From Datura wrightii (Eukaryota; Streptophyta; Magnoliopsida; Solanales; Solanaceae): DNA of 64,000 nucleotides. Made by a program: the position numbers and the translations under genes. Of the stretch, positions 21,620-33,602 are shown piece by piece. A model generated the notes under the pieces. It made no database searches. It was not told the DNA's origin and saw nothing but the letters and a program-made list of their open reading frames with translations. The stretch is from the NCBI GenBank assembly GCA_035772735.1, contig JASDFA010000007.1, positions 80,735,501-80,799,500 on the forward strand, in the 5' to 3' direction. The first letter of the stretch is position 1. The number at the start of each line of letters is the position of its first letter.

Positions 21620-23966
21620 TGTCACAACTCGAACATAGGCTCGGATTGAGACACAGCACAAGGAGCCCTGAGAGATCCCAAGTAGACCCATGGCATGAAC
21701 ATACTTCTAACTTAATCAAATAAAGCGGAAGACTTGACATAATAAACATAGAGTAAATTCAAACTTAACATGACAATCTGAATATACAATTCAAGTCTGA
21801 AGGTGAATACAATTTATTTTCTGAAAAGACTCTAAGTTTGATGAGTTGATGGGACAAGACCCCAAATAACTCTCTAAGCCTGAAAACTAAAAATACAGAG
21901 ATAACTGATAATGAATGGTTCTCATGAGATGAGGACTCACCAATAGAGATAGGATGCTAACTCTGAAAGCTGGCTAGTGGCAGGGCTGAGTCTAAAGATC
22001 GGAGCCTATATCATAAAATGATACAAAAAAGAGTATGGGGTCAGTACGTGGAATGTACCGAGTATGCAAGATAAGTAAAACCGCTTAAATAAGTAAAAAT
22101 CATTTAAAACATGCATAATATAAAATATAATCAAAATAAGAATCTGAGATTACGACTTGCATGTTATTTTTTGAAATCATAATTTGAACATAACTGAACA
22201 TCATAACTGAATCAATTGACCCAAAGCTGAAATTTGATAATCGTAAGTAAAACTAAACATTGGATCAAACTTTCTTTAGAACATATATATATATAATTAA
22301 TGATAATCATGCATAACTAAAATCAGGAGGAACAATGGGAGACTCGTCTTATAACTGACATTATAACAATAGAGCTTACGTGGTCCCAACTATCACACTC
22401 AAATGGGTAGAGTCGTCCAAAGCGTTGCCAGGGCTAAAGACGATACCATGATATCGATATCAAGCTCAAGGTCCATTCAGGGCAGGGGATAGCTCACAAG
22501 GGAAGTCCTAAAGTATATATATTATATGTAAACCTACATTGGCACATAGTTTTGAGGCAGAGGGTTGACAGACCCTTAGTCTACTCGGTGCTAGACACTA
22601 CTCCCAAAAACATGCATATGCTCTCCATCATTTTTCAATGAAGATTACCATCGTCTATTGACGAAGCTGAATAATCAAATACATATCAAATTTGAAGTCA
22701 TGCATGAGGAGCTTTAGCTCAAACCATACCACAAGTTGAACATAATGGAGTGTCTTACCTCCAAAACCATGTGGTAAAGCTAATTTGTGAAATCATAATT
22801 CATACTTGAACATATGTGAATTTCCCAATACTTTAATCATGCTTGAAGATGCTTAATTCACTTGAAAACATGACTATGAACATGGGTTACTTGAAAACAT
22901 GACTTTCATCAATAATATTTTATCATACTTAAACATTCATCATAAATCTCAACTTTTGTGAACTTCTCATGGATGGGCATTTTAATTCATAAAGTTTGAA
23001 AACATGATTATAATTTTAAACAATGTAAAACTTTCCCATGAATCATAATTCACTAATAGGAACATATTTAAATCATACCGATGTAGAAAATTAGGAATTT
23101 CATGCATTGGGTTAAAAACCCCATAGGATCAACATATGAATTTTCATGATTTAGAGAGGTATAGGGCATGGGTGTGAACGAATTCACCCATTCATAACCC
23201 TACAGACCTGAGAAAAACAGATTCTACCACTCCCTTAATTGCCCAATGAAGAATTGGAGAAAAACATGAAGGAATTAAACCTGATCACCTCTCTAGCTCT
23301 CTAAGTTTGCATGCATGAGTAGGAATAGCCTAAAATGAATTTACCCCTCTTAATTTTCACTTTTCATAGCTTAAAAAGATGTAGTTTAGACCTTAGGATC
23401 ATAGGAATTACGGATAAGGACTTACTAAATTAACAGAAAATAACTGACTGCCAGTCCTCACGAGGGACTAGACGAGTCGTTACTCAGGGAACGAATCGTC
23501 ACCAGTTGTCGTCATGTGCACTGCCACTTTTCTTCGAAGGGTCCCCACGAGGGACCTAATATCATTGGTGACCACATCTCATGGTCGCCACTCGTTACCT
23601 TCACTGCCCAACATCTCAAGATCCTACCTAACTGCTGACCACGACTAACTTGACGAATCGTGGTGCCTGACCACGACTTGTCGTTGCCAATCGTCGGGTA
23701 CACTGCCAACCATTCTTCACCTTTCCAAAGCCCTTGACCATGACTGACTCAACGAGTCATGGGGACTGACCACGACTCATGGTCATGTCTGTGGGTCTCA
23801 AACCAACATTTTCCAACTCAAGTAAAACCCCTCACCACGAGTCACTTAACAACTCATGGTCAACCTGACGGGTCACAAGATGAACCGTTCTGTGACCTAG
23901 TGCAGAAAGACCTATTTTCTCCATTTCAACTCCCGGATCTAATCTTAGGGCTTTCGGGGTATAACA
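21620..23966 (-). mobile_element. SL-c: Tekay-type solo LTR in TK4 3' LTR
   Basis: A 2347-bp LTR with ends TGTCACAACTCG and GGGGTATAACA, flanked by the perfect duplication CTAAA (21615-21619 and 23967-23971). Related to the TK1/TK2 LTRs, minus orientation. No internal domain remains. Confidence 0.92.
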
Positions 23967-24581
23967 CTAAACCCTCTTAAAATCCTCCTAATTGAGCTTA
24001 AAAATACGTAGTTTAGGGCTTAGGAGCTTAGGAATTATGAAAATGCCCTTACTTAAATGGCAGGAAATTTTACTCTGCCAGATTTCACGACTCATACCAT
24101 GAGTCATACCTCCAAACCATGACTCGTGGTCACTATCTGTAGTCACCACTAATTTTCCTGACTTCTCTGAAGTTTTTCATGGCCCAGACTACAACTCGTA
24201 CCACCAACCTATGAGTCTTTCGATCCACCCGTGGTCAATGCATCAAAGATGCTTAGTTCCTCCTCACAGATACAGGCTACGACTCATTCTTTAACCCTAT
24301 GTCTCGTTCCCTGACTCGTTCCATCCAAATTGATGAACAAAAGATCCCTTACGACTACTGGCCACAGCTCATCCTACGACTCGTGACATGTTCCCACGAA
24401 TCTTACCTTGATCCCTTACTAAAAGGCCTCCCGTTGCAGATTCTAACCATGAGTGATGCCATGACTCTTTTTCTCCTTCCCACGACTAGTACCACTAGTT
24501 GTTCTAAGTCGTTTTTCAATATTTTCTGTTGATCAAATTTCAAATCTCGAGTCTATTCTTATGAACACTCGAGTTATTACA
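23967..24581 (-). repeat. TK4 3' LTR, last piece
   Basis: Resumes after SL-c (ACCCTCTTAAAATCCTCC, matching 31163 in the 5' LTR) and ends GTTATTACA at the polypurine tract. Confidence 0.87.
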
Positions 24582-24583
24582 AT

Positions 24584-24600
24584 TTCTCCTCCTTGGGAAC
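24584..24600 (-). other. TK4 polypurine tract
   Basis: Minus strand GTTCCCAAGGAGGAGAA, next to the 3' LTR end, same context as TK2 and TK5. Confidence 0.8.
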
Positions 24601-24729
24601 ATTCATCCTCGAATGTGGGTAAACATACTGAATAGCTGGGGAAAGGAACTGCAATCCCAAATACTGAATATCTGGAGCTAAGAACTGACAGAGTGACTGA
24701 ATCCGGACTAAGATACATGAATAAGCTCA

Positions 24730-26090
24730 AGCTAGAACTGAGCTAGAAGGGAAAAGATGATGGTATTTAGCCATCATATCTGCTTCGTCTTCCTACGTAG
24801 CTCCCTTGACAAGATGATTTCTCCATAGAACCTTTACTGAAGCTACTTCTTTATTCCTCAAAGTTCGAACTAACGAAGCTAACTGGGTGTACTGAAGTTA
24901 ACTCTGCATGCAACTCCAACTCATAGGCCACCTTGCTAACACGTCTCACAATCCTGTACGGGCCAACATATCGGGGACTAAGCTTTCCTTCATTTCTGAG
25001 CCTCATCATCCCCTTCATGGGAGACACTTTAAGAAATACCCAGTCATCAGCTTCAAATTCAAGTTCTCTCCTTCTCACATCCGTATAGGACTTTTGACAA
25101 CTCTAAGCTGTTTCCAGCCTTTCCCTTATAAGTTGAACATTATCCATAGCCTCATGAACTAAATCTGGCCTAATCAATGTAGCTTCACCTACTTCAAACT
25201 AGCCAATGACCTACACCTACACCTATAAAGAGCCTCAAATGGAGCCATATGAATACTGGAGTAGTAATTGTTGTTGTTAGCATACTCGATAAGAGGTAAA
25301 TGATCATCCCAACAACCTTTGAAGTCAATAAAACATTCTCTGCACATATCCTCAAGAGTCTGAATGGTTCACTTGGCCTGACCATCCGTCTGCGGGTGGA
25401 AAGTTGTGCGAAGCTTGACTTGAGTACCAAGGCTGTTTTGAAATGACTTCTAAAATTGTGAAGTGAATTGAATACCTCTATCTGATATGAGGGACAAGGA
25501 AACAACGTAAAAAATAACTAACTCCCGAATATACAACTTAGCATAGTCCTCAACTGAATCAGTAGTTTTGATCGGTAGAAAATAGTCTGCTTTAGTCAAC
25601 CTATCTACAGCCACCCAAAAAGAGTCATATTGTCAATGTGTACGAGGCAACCATGTGATGAAGTCCATATTGATATATTCCTACTTCCAAGTGTGGTTAC
25701 TGATGTCTTATATAGCACCTTCTGGTCTTTGATGCTCCAGTTTCACTTGTTGACAATTCAGACACTTAGCTACAAAGTCCTCTATGTCCTTCTATATGCC
25801 ATTCAATTAATGGACTTCTCGTAGGCCATGGTATATCTTGGTATCACTTGGATGTATAGAATATAAGGAACTATGAGCCTCATGCAACATCCGTTCTCTC
25901 AAATCATCAACATCCGAAACACACAACTGACCCTGGTAATGAAGTACACCATCTCTCCCTTGGGAAAAGACCTCTACCTTCTGATTCTGAACCGCTTCTT
26001 TCAACTTTACCAAGATAGGATCCTCATCTTTTCTACCCTTGACCTCAGTCACCAAAGAAGATTCTGCGCCATTCTAAATAATAACACCAC
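24730..26090 (-). pseudogene. TK4 integrase with chromodomain (broken)
   Basis: Zinc-binding domain at 26055-25740: HEAH and SIHPS keep both His, and KCLNCQQ keeps both Cys. The core has the first Asp (INMDF) and second Asp (ISDRGIQFTSQ), but the catalytic Glu is Lys (codon 25372-25374), followed by a stop at 25369-25371. Trp-to-TAG at 25681-25683 is shared with TK2 and TK5. The C-terminal part 25078-24851 has LSPRYVGPYRIV. The chromodomain (RNKEVASVKVLWRN, EDEADMMAKY) has a Trp-to-TAG stop. Confidence 0.88.
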
Positions 26091-26099
26091 CATCCATTG

Positions 26100-27388
26100 A
26101 GTCAACAAGACGAACTCCTAATCGTGCAAGTCGATGCACATTCTTCACCATCTTTCCTTCCATCTTCAACATGAGAAACACTCTCCATGTATAGCCTGCT
26201 AAGGGCATTCACCACTATATTGGCCTTGCTTGGATGATAAAGGACACTCATGTCATAATCCTTGAGAAGCTCTAACCACCTCCTTTGTCACAAATTCATG
26301 TCCTTCTAGATAAACACATACTGAAGACTCTTATGGTCCATAAACACATCCACATGGAACCCATACAAATAGTGCCTCCAAATCTTCAATGCGAACACTA
26401 CCACTGCCAACTCTAGGTCATGGATCAGGTGATTCTTCTCATGAGTCTTATGCTGTCTAAAGGAATATGAAATAACTTTGCCATGCTGCATCAACACACT
26501 ACCAAGGCCAACCCTAAAGGCATCACAATACACCATAAATCCATTTGTACCCTTAGGTAGGGTCAATACTGGGGATAAAGGGTGTTGAGTCTTTAACTAT
26601 TGAAAACTCTTCTCATAGGTATTCAACCACTAAAATTTGACTTTCTTCTGGGTCAATCTGGTCAACGGTGCTACACTGGATGAAAATACTTTAATAAACC
26701 CCAGTACTAGCCACCTAAAACCAAGAAACTCCTAATATCCAAAAGATTAACTGGTATAGGCTAATTCTTTACAGCTTCTTTCTTTTGGAAGTCTATTTGT
26801 ACACCCTCACTTGACACCACATGTCCCAAATATGCTATTGAGTTCAGCTAAAACTCACACTTGCTGAATTTAGCAAACAGCTGGCGGTCCTTAAGAGTCT
26901 GTAGCACAATCCTTAAATGAGAGGCATGCTCCTCCTCGCTCTGAGAATATATGAGAATGTCATCTATGAACAAAGTTACAAACATGTCCAAATATGGATT
27001 GAATACCCTATTCATCAAATCCATAAAAGCTACAAGAGCATTCGTTACTCTAAAAGACATAACTACAAACTCATAGTAACCATATTGAGTCCTTAAGGCT
27101 GTCTTCGGGATGTCACTCTCCCTAACTCTGAGGTGGTCATTCGGACCTGAGGTCTATCTTTGAGAAGTACTTATCACCTTGAAGTTGGTCAAACAAGTCA
27201 TCGATTCTGGTAAGGGGATACTTTTTTATGATTTTAACCTTGTTCAGCTGTCTATAGTCAATGCATATACAAAGAGAACCATCCTTCTTTCGAACAAAGA
27301 GAACTAGTGCACCCCACGAGAATTTGCTAGGTCTGATGAATCCTTTATCTAGAAGATCCTTCAATTGCTCCTTCAACTCCTTTAGCTA
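26100..27388 (-). pseudogene. TK4 reverse transcriptase-RNase H (broken)
   Basis: RT N-terminal part 27376-27137 reads LLDKGFIRPSKFSWGA and CIDYRQLNKVKIIKKYPL; catalytic FIDDIL lies at about 26959-26970. RNase H keeps its first Asp (YCDAFRVGLGSVLMQ) and MDHKSL. Stops include TAG at 27386-27388 (Glu site) and 26848-26850 (Trp site), both at the same codons as in TK2. Confidence 0.88.
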
Positions 27389-28060
27389 AGCTGGAGCCGT
27401 TCTATAAGGAGAAACAGATATAGGCTGTGTATCTGGAAGAAGGTCAATACCAAAGTCAATCTCCCGCTCGGGAGGGACTCCTGGTAGATCATTTGAGAAA
27501 ATCTCTAAATACTTATGCAGTATAGGAACTGACTGGAGAATTGGGGCCTCAGATGTAGCATCCTTAACCCGAACTAGATGGTAAATGCAACCCCTAGAAA
27601 TCATTTTTCTATCCTTAAGGTAGGCAATAAAGTGACCTGTAAGAACAACTAAACTACCCTTCCACTCTAGGACCGGCTCACCCGGAAATCGAAATGCTAC
27701 CCACAGGTTCGATAATTCACTGAGGCATAACATGTATTTAGCTAATCCATGCCAAATATAACATCACAATTTGGCATGTCTAACTCTACTAGATTGGCTG
27801 AGGTGACTTTATGAAGAACTATGATAGGGAAATTTCTGTATACTCGTTGAGATATAACTGAGTCACTGACTGGAGTAGAGATTGAGAAGGGTTTTGATTA
27901 GATTTTGGGAATGACTCCAAAACTACAAGCAAAATAGGGTGTCACAAAAGATAAGGTAGCCCCTGGATCTAACAATGCATAAACATCAAGATGAAATACT
28001 TGTAACATACCAGTGACCATATCTGGAGAGACCTCCTACTCCTAATGAGACGAGATGGCA
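27389..28060 (-). pseudogene. TK4 protease and linker (broken)
   Basis: Linker frame 27733-27389 holds FRFPGEPVLEWKGSLVVL and PPEREIDFGIDLLPDTQPI. Upstream, DVIFGMD is followed by Trp-to-TAG near 27744. The active-site segment near 27960 (LLDPGATLSF in minus-strand reading) is recognisable. Confidence 0.78.
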
Positions 28061-29400
28061 TAAAACCTATTCTGACGCTAACCACCACCTGCACTAGTGG
28101 ATGCACCCTACTGAGTTGAGCATGCTGGTGGAGCTGCTGAACTGGTGGCTGGGTATCAACCTCTACCATGACCCTATTTGGCTGAAGGGCAGTCTCTAAG
28201 CATGTGATGGGGCTTCTCGCACTAAAACCATACCCTTGAACCTGCTAAGCACTGACTGGTGTGCCTCTTAACACACCTATCACAAACTAGAATGTTGGGC
28301 TCCATCGACTGGCTCCCCCAACCTCGAGAGCCTGATGCCCATCCTCTCTGATCATGCCTAGACCTAGATAGCAAACTAGCTGATGATGGCGCTGGGGCTG
28401 ATGACCTTTGGTGGGACTGCTGGCGATGTCCACCTCCAGACCTGTGCTGGGAGAACCCAAAATTATCTATCCTGGCCCTTTTAGCCTCTCTGTCCCTCTC
28501 CCTCATCTACACTTCTTTCATCTGGTGGGCATACAAGACCAATCGCGAGAAGTCGATATCCTGATGTAGCATAGTGGTCCTGCAATCTTGAACCAAGTAA
28601 TCAGCCACCCCATTCACAAATCTGCTCACCCGAGCCCTCTAATTGGCCACCATCTCTAGCATATACATGGACAGCCAGGTGAACTCTAGAGAATACTCTT
28701 GCACAGTCATATTATTCTTTCTTAAATTCACGAACTCAGCTACCTTGATTTCCCTCATATCTCGGGGAAATAATTAATCTAGCAATGTGGTGAGAAGCTC
28801 ATCCCAACCAATGGGGCCTGCTCTAACTCCACGGCTATCCTTCCACTACTTGTACCAAATATGAACAACCCCTTTCAACTGATAAGAGCCTAGGTCTGCA
28901 CACTCCTCGCCCGTCACCCCTATAATCTGGTTGATCTTCTGGATATCCTCAATGAACTCATGTGGTTCCTCGTCCACTGTAGACCCAAGAAACTCAGGGG
29001 GACTCATCCTAAGGAAATCCCTAACTCAAGCCACTGCTGACTGATTGACCTGAGCAGTCAACGCCTGTGCCAATATCTGGATAACTGCCCTAAACATAGC
29101 ATGGGAACCCACTCGGGCACATGATCAGCTGGGGCTGCTGGAGCTTGTTGGTGCCCATCTCCATTGCCATCCTCGTTGCCATTTCCATTTCCATTGATGT
29201 TCCTTCTTCCATTAAATTGGTAGGGAGTCATGATTCTGCAAATGCATATAGCTTGAATTAGAAGGATAAAGAGATACTTCATCGCATGACATAGATCATG
29301 AAATAAGGGAAATTTCCTAAAACATTTCGTAGCCTCTTCGTCATAAGTGTGGCGCACTTCACACCCATGAAAAAGACTTTACTTAACGCGGCTTTCAGAT
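28061..29400 (-). pseudogene. TK4 gag (broken)
   Basis: From 29357: leader frame with HTYDEEATKCF, then gag Met in MTPYQFNGRRNINGNGNG. Core at 28990-28600: QLKGVVHIWYK, SRGVRAGPIGWDEL, MREIKVAEFVNLRKNNMTVQ. The Ser/Gly/Arg-rich hinge and CDRCVKRHTSQCLAGS lie at 28506-28222. The zinc knuckle near 28190-28235 has its first Cys changed to Trp and a stop two codons on. Confidence 0.85.
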
Positions 29401-29423
29401 ACCCTAGAACACACTTAACCTTT

Positions 29424-29434
29424 GCTTTCTTACC
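29424..29434 (-). other. TK4 primer binding site, degenerate
   Basis: Minus strand TTGGTAAGAAAGC where initiator-Met elements read TTGGTATCAGAGC; recognisable mainly by position between LTR and gag leader. Confidence 0.55.
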
Positions 29435-29439
29435 AAGTT

Positions 29440-31766
29440 TTTTACAACCCAAACATAGGCCTGAATCTAGACACGAAACCTAGAACTATAAATGGCTCCA
29501 AGTCGACCCATAGCATGGACATGAAACTAAAGGTCAACATACAGAAAGCGAAAAAACTAAATTCTAAAATAGCGGAAACCTAAATGACAAAGCATCTAAC
29601 CATCGAAAATATAAGAACACTGAATCCAAGGAAAAATATATAACTTTATTTTTAAAAAGCACCTAACATACTGACGAGATGATGGATAGCACCCCTAACT
29701 AGCTCACTAGAAGTTTGAAACTGAAAATGATGACAACTCAACTAATTGAAGGTCATCGAAGTATGAGGACTCATCAACAACGTTGTCTGAGCTAAACTCC
29801 GTAAACTAGCTAGCAGCAAGGCTGGGTCTGAACGTCCGAGCCTGTATCATGAAACAATATAGCATAAAGTATGCAGTCAGTACTTGGAATGTACTGAGTA
29901 TGCAAGGTAAGTACAATGGGCTAAGTAAATATAAACTAAAAACATGCATAACATAAATCATATCATTATAAGATTATGAGAGTAAAGACTGCATGTGATA
30001 TTTGAAAACATGAATAGACATAAGTTGAACCTCATAATTGAGTCAAATGAACCAAAGCTAAAAATAATATTCATATGCAAGACCGAAAATTGATCATTGG
30101 GTCAAACCTACTGAAAATGTAATATCATAACTAATGAACATGCATAACTGAAATCATGAGAAACAATGGGACACTCGTCATATAATTGACACTATCATGA
30201 TAGAGCTTACGTGATCCGAACTATTACACTCAAGTGGGCAGAGCCATCCAAAGCCTTGCCACGGCTAAGGGCACTACCATGATATTGATATCAAGCTGAA
30301 GGCTCATTTGTGGCAGGGAAAGCTCCCAAGGGAGGTCCCAAAGTTACTTAATAATCCTATGTTGGCATGTAATTCTGAGACTCGGGGTTTTCCTGAACCT
30401 CTAGCCTACTCAATTCTAGACACTACTTCCAAAAACATGCAAATGCTCTCCATCATTTCTTAATAAAGCTGATAATGTAATAACATGCATAGTCTAAATT
30501 TTGAATATGGGAGCCTTGAGCTCAAAACATACCACAAGCTAAAAGTGGGAGTATCGACTCCAAAACTATATGGTAAGCTAATACTATAAAACTAAATTGA
30601 ACAATGAAAACATACTTAATTCATGTGGGATTGCTCTCAAAACTTTGACATAGTTGACATGGACTTGATAGTCAAAACCATGGATTCATACATGGGTAAT
30701 CATAAACATTCTTTCATGCTAGATAGCTTATCGTACTTGAAAATATAGATCATAAACTTGACTTTTCATGAAACTTGCATAATTGGGAAAAATTCTTCTA
30801 AAAATTGAAATCATGCATTTATAATCAATTTGCACATAAAAACTTCTCATGAATCTTAAAACATCATTTGAAATATGAAGGGGATTGACCCATGAATTAA
30901 AAATAGAGAATCTCATAAATTGGGTTAAAACCCCATAGAATCATACACTTAAACTCATGATCTTGAGATGGGATTTGTGCATAAGAGTGAAGTAAAACTC
31001 TCATTCATGACCATACATACCTGGGTAAGCTGATTCTACACTCTTCCTTGAAAGCCCAAGAGATTTGGATAACAACTTGAAGAATTCTAGGCTTGATCTC
31101 CTTTGGGATCCTCTAAACATGCATGCATGGGGAGGGAATAGGTTAGAATAGGCTAAAACCTCTTAAAATCCTCCTAACTAAGCTTAAAACAATGTAGTTT
31201 AGGGCTTAGGAGCTTAGAAATTACAGAAATGCCCTTACTTAAATCGTAGGAAATTTCACTCTGCCAGATGTCAGGACTCACACCACGAGTCGTACCTCTA
31301 GACCATGACTCGTGGTCACCATCCATAGTCACCATTGATTTCCCTAACATCTATGAAGTTTTCCACAGGTCATTCCATGGCTCGTACGACCAACCTATGA
31401 GTCGTTAGGTCCACCCATGGTCAATGCTTCCAAGATCCTTAGTTCCCCCTCATGGGTACAGGCCATGACCCATTGTTTTACCCTACGAGTCGTACCCTAA
31501 CTCATTCCCTCCAAATTGATGCACAAAGGATCCTTTACGACTACTGACCATGTCTCATCCTATGACTCATGAAATGTTTCAATGAGTTGTACCTTGGCTT
31601 GTTACTAAAAGGCCTCCTATTGCAGATTCTAACCACGAATGATGCAATGACTCATTACTCCTTCCAACAACTCATACCATGAGTTGTTCTGAGTTAACTT
31701 TCAATATTTTTTGCTGATCACATTTCAAATCCCGAGTCTAGTCTTAGGAACTTTTGGGGTATTACA
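29440..31766 (-). repeat. TK4 5' LTR
   Basis: About 2.33 kb from TTTTACAACCC to TTGGGGTATTACA. Closest match in the window to the TK4 3' LTR pieces (for example 30728-30916 against 21193-21378), as expected for a pair. Confidence 0.87.
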
Positions 31767-31948
31767 CTAGTACAATATCTTGTTATGAATTCATATTTTC
31801 TCTTCCAAGGTAATGAAATCCTCATCAATATGCTCTATATGCCGTAGTTATCGTATCCAATCAATTTTATAGGAATCAACATAGCTCCTAATGTATCTGA
31901 TGGCCCTGTGTATAAAGGATCATTCTGATCAATTTTGAGGGGCGCCAT
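31767..31948 (-). pseudogene. COP-K Copia gag, N-terminal fragment
   Basis: Starts with ATG at 31946-31948 and reads MAPLKIDQNDPLYTGPSDT, LIPIKLIGYDNYGI, then TAG where Trp is expected, then SILMRISL. This is the N-terminal pattern of plant Ty1/copia gag (pairs of DPLY...PSD and NY.IW). The remainder is cut off by TK4; the other half must lie left of the window. Confidence 0.85.
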
Positions 31949-32015
31949 TGATGAAACCTTCAAATTTAATACTCAATTATCTCTGCAACAACTTCAATTA
32001 TTCCAGCATCAATCA

Positions 32016-32026
32016 CTCTGATACCA
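32016..32026 (-). other. COP-K primer binding site
   Basis: Minus strand TGGTATCAGAG, directly adjacent to the LTR end, initiator-Met type. Confidence 0.85.
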
Positions 32027-32384
32027 TGATGAAATTAGAATTTTCAACATTACAATGATCATGCTAAAAGCATTTGAATACATTAATCTATTATGAAGAA
32101 TAAAGAAAGGGAAAATTATCTAGATTGATCTATTATCTCTTACTTCTCTAATCTGCTATATACACACGTATATATACAGTAGTAACCGACTAAGGGATAT
32201 CAACTAACTAACTTCTATCCCACTATGACAACTCACTGCCAGTTGTCTCTTAACTAACTAATACACAGCTGGCAAAGTAATATAATTAATAAAAAGTGAA
32301 CTAACTAAAAACTATTCTAACTAACTAAATATAGCTCATATTTCAATAGTTTTCTCATTACTAGGTTTGGGATTAGGTCCAACA
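32027..32384 (-). repeat. COP-K 5' LTR
   Basis: 358 bp, on the minus strand starting TGTTGGACCTAATCC and ending TTTCATCA beside the primer site: the usual small LTR of a plant Copia element. The next five bases AAGTG (32385-32389) lie in LINE-B and should be its target duplication. Confidence 0.88.
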
Positions 32385-33205
32385 AAGTGGTACAAAGAAT
32401 TTTTACAAGTCCAATTATTTCATCAAAATAGAATATCGTCACAGTTGATTCTCATATAATATTATGTTTTACTTTATCTCTAGTAGAAGATCTTTTCAAG
32501 TAGCAGAATCATTTTTTCCTAACAACCTTGTCTATATATTTCTTCTCTAACAGTATTTAGCAAGTAAGAATTGAGCCCAAAAAAATAGTTTTATTTTCAA
32601 TTTCCACCAATTCTTAGTAGAAATTGAATAACAGATATCAAGAAGACTTTTAAACAAAAGTTCACCGTCTTTAGTTAGGAAACACATATTCTCCCAAGAT
32701 TCCCAAATGATAACCGTTTTTTTCATCTCCCTTCCCCTCAAGAAAAATTAGCAAATTGCATTTCTATTTCATTGAGCACATTAATGGGATGCATAAAAGT
32801 TGCAAAAGATATGTAATGTCTGAGATTGCTAAATATATTTAATAATTATAGTCTTACCTTTAGGGAAAATAGGTTGCTTTGTTAACCTACAATTTTGTTA
32901 ATGATCTTTTTGAAAATATTAGCAAAATGACATTTTCTTTCTTCCCCAATAGATGAGGCAATCCAAACAAATAAACGGGAAGAGGGATTGCTTGTAGCCT
33001 GTCCATCTTCTAATCTTCCTGTTAATGAGTCTATTTGTTTTACTATGGCTGAAGAAAAAACTTTTATCCTTGTTAATATCTTGACCAAAAGCATGTCGAT
33101 ACAATTTTTTGAAAAAAATCAATTTATGGCCAAAAGGCCTTTTTATATATATTAAAGATCCAATAAACAAAAACGAAAATAGAAAAGGTTCGATCCAACC
33201 CATAC
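32385..33205 (-). pseudogene. LINE-B reverse transcriptase, C-terminal fragment
   Basis: Non-LTR (L1-type) retrotransposon relic. From 33203: FGQDINKDKSFFF, then RWTGYKQ with the LPF.YLGCPIYWGRKK block, then after frameshifts EGKGDEKNGYH, WESWENMCF, FKSLLDICYSISTKNWW, FFWAQFLLAKYC (to about 32547), and the weaker RDKVKHNII and FYFDEIIGL region down to 32385. These are successive landmarks of plant LINE RTs. Several stops and shifts; 5' truncated at about 33205, cut on the other side by COP-K. Confidence 0.83.
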
Positions 33206-33602
33206 CAATAATCTTAAAAATTAAGTAAATGTTTATATCTTGTATTTTTGATTGTTTTACATTAGTTTTGGCTCTTCCATTTCTTTTCTACCTCAGTGTC
33301 TTCATTTTCGGTGATGTTGCTCCTTTCTCAGCTAATCTTCATCCTTATTGTGTTGTCTTCTCTTTTCTTCTTGCACAAATTTTGTCTTTATTTTGTTGTG
33401 TATGTGGTGTATCTATACATTTTTCTATTTTTCCAATTTTTTTATCGTGTACGTTCGATGGTTCTCTATAAGCATGCCCTAAAGCTGATATTCTTCTCTA
33501 ATTGTGATTTCTAGTTAGTATTTCTTTGCTCATTTTTTGTCCTACTTCTATAAGTTTATCTCATGATTGCCTTTGTATTCTCACTAAACCACGCATACTA
33601 TG
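33206..33602. other. Unassigned T-rich stretch
   Basis: Left flank of TK5. T-rich on the plus strand, no motif or family recognised; short open frames here have low-complexity hydrophobic translations. CTATG at 33598-33602 is the likely left target duplication of TK5. Confidence 0.6.

Larger units (their letters stand above)
20614..31766 (-). mobile_element. TK4: Tekay-like element, 3' LTR cut by insertions
   Basis: Minus strand. 5' LTR 29440-31766, primer site about 29424-29434, gag, protease, RT/RNase H, integrase, chromodomain, polypurine tract 24584-24600, and 3' LTR pieces 20614-21619 and 23967-24581. The start of the 3' LTR lies beyond the left edge, on the other side of TK3. On the right, CTAGT (31767-31771) is the expected target duplication in the Copia gag of COP-K. 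Confidence 0.87.

Noticed and set aside
21193..30916. Similar minus-strand frames at 21193-21378 and 30728-30916
   Set aside because: Their similarity only reflects that they are the same place in the two LTRs of TK4; no coding pattern.
33229..33514. Hydrophobic plus-strand frames suggesting a membrane protein
   Set aside because: T-rich sequence naturally encodes Phe/Leu/Ser; no start context, no homologous pattern.
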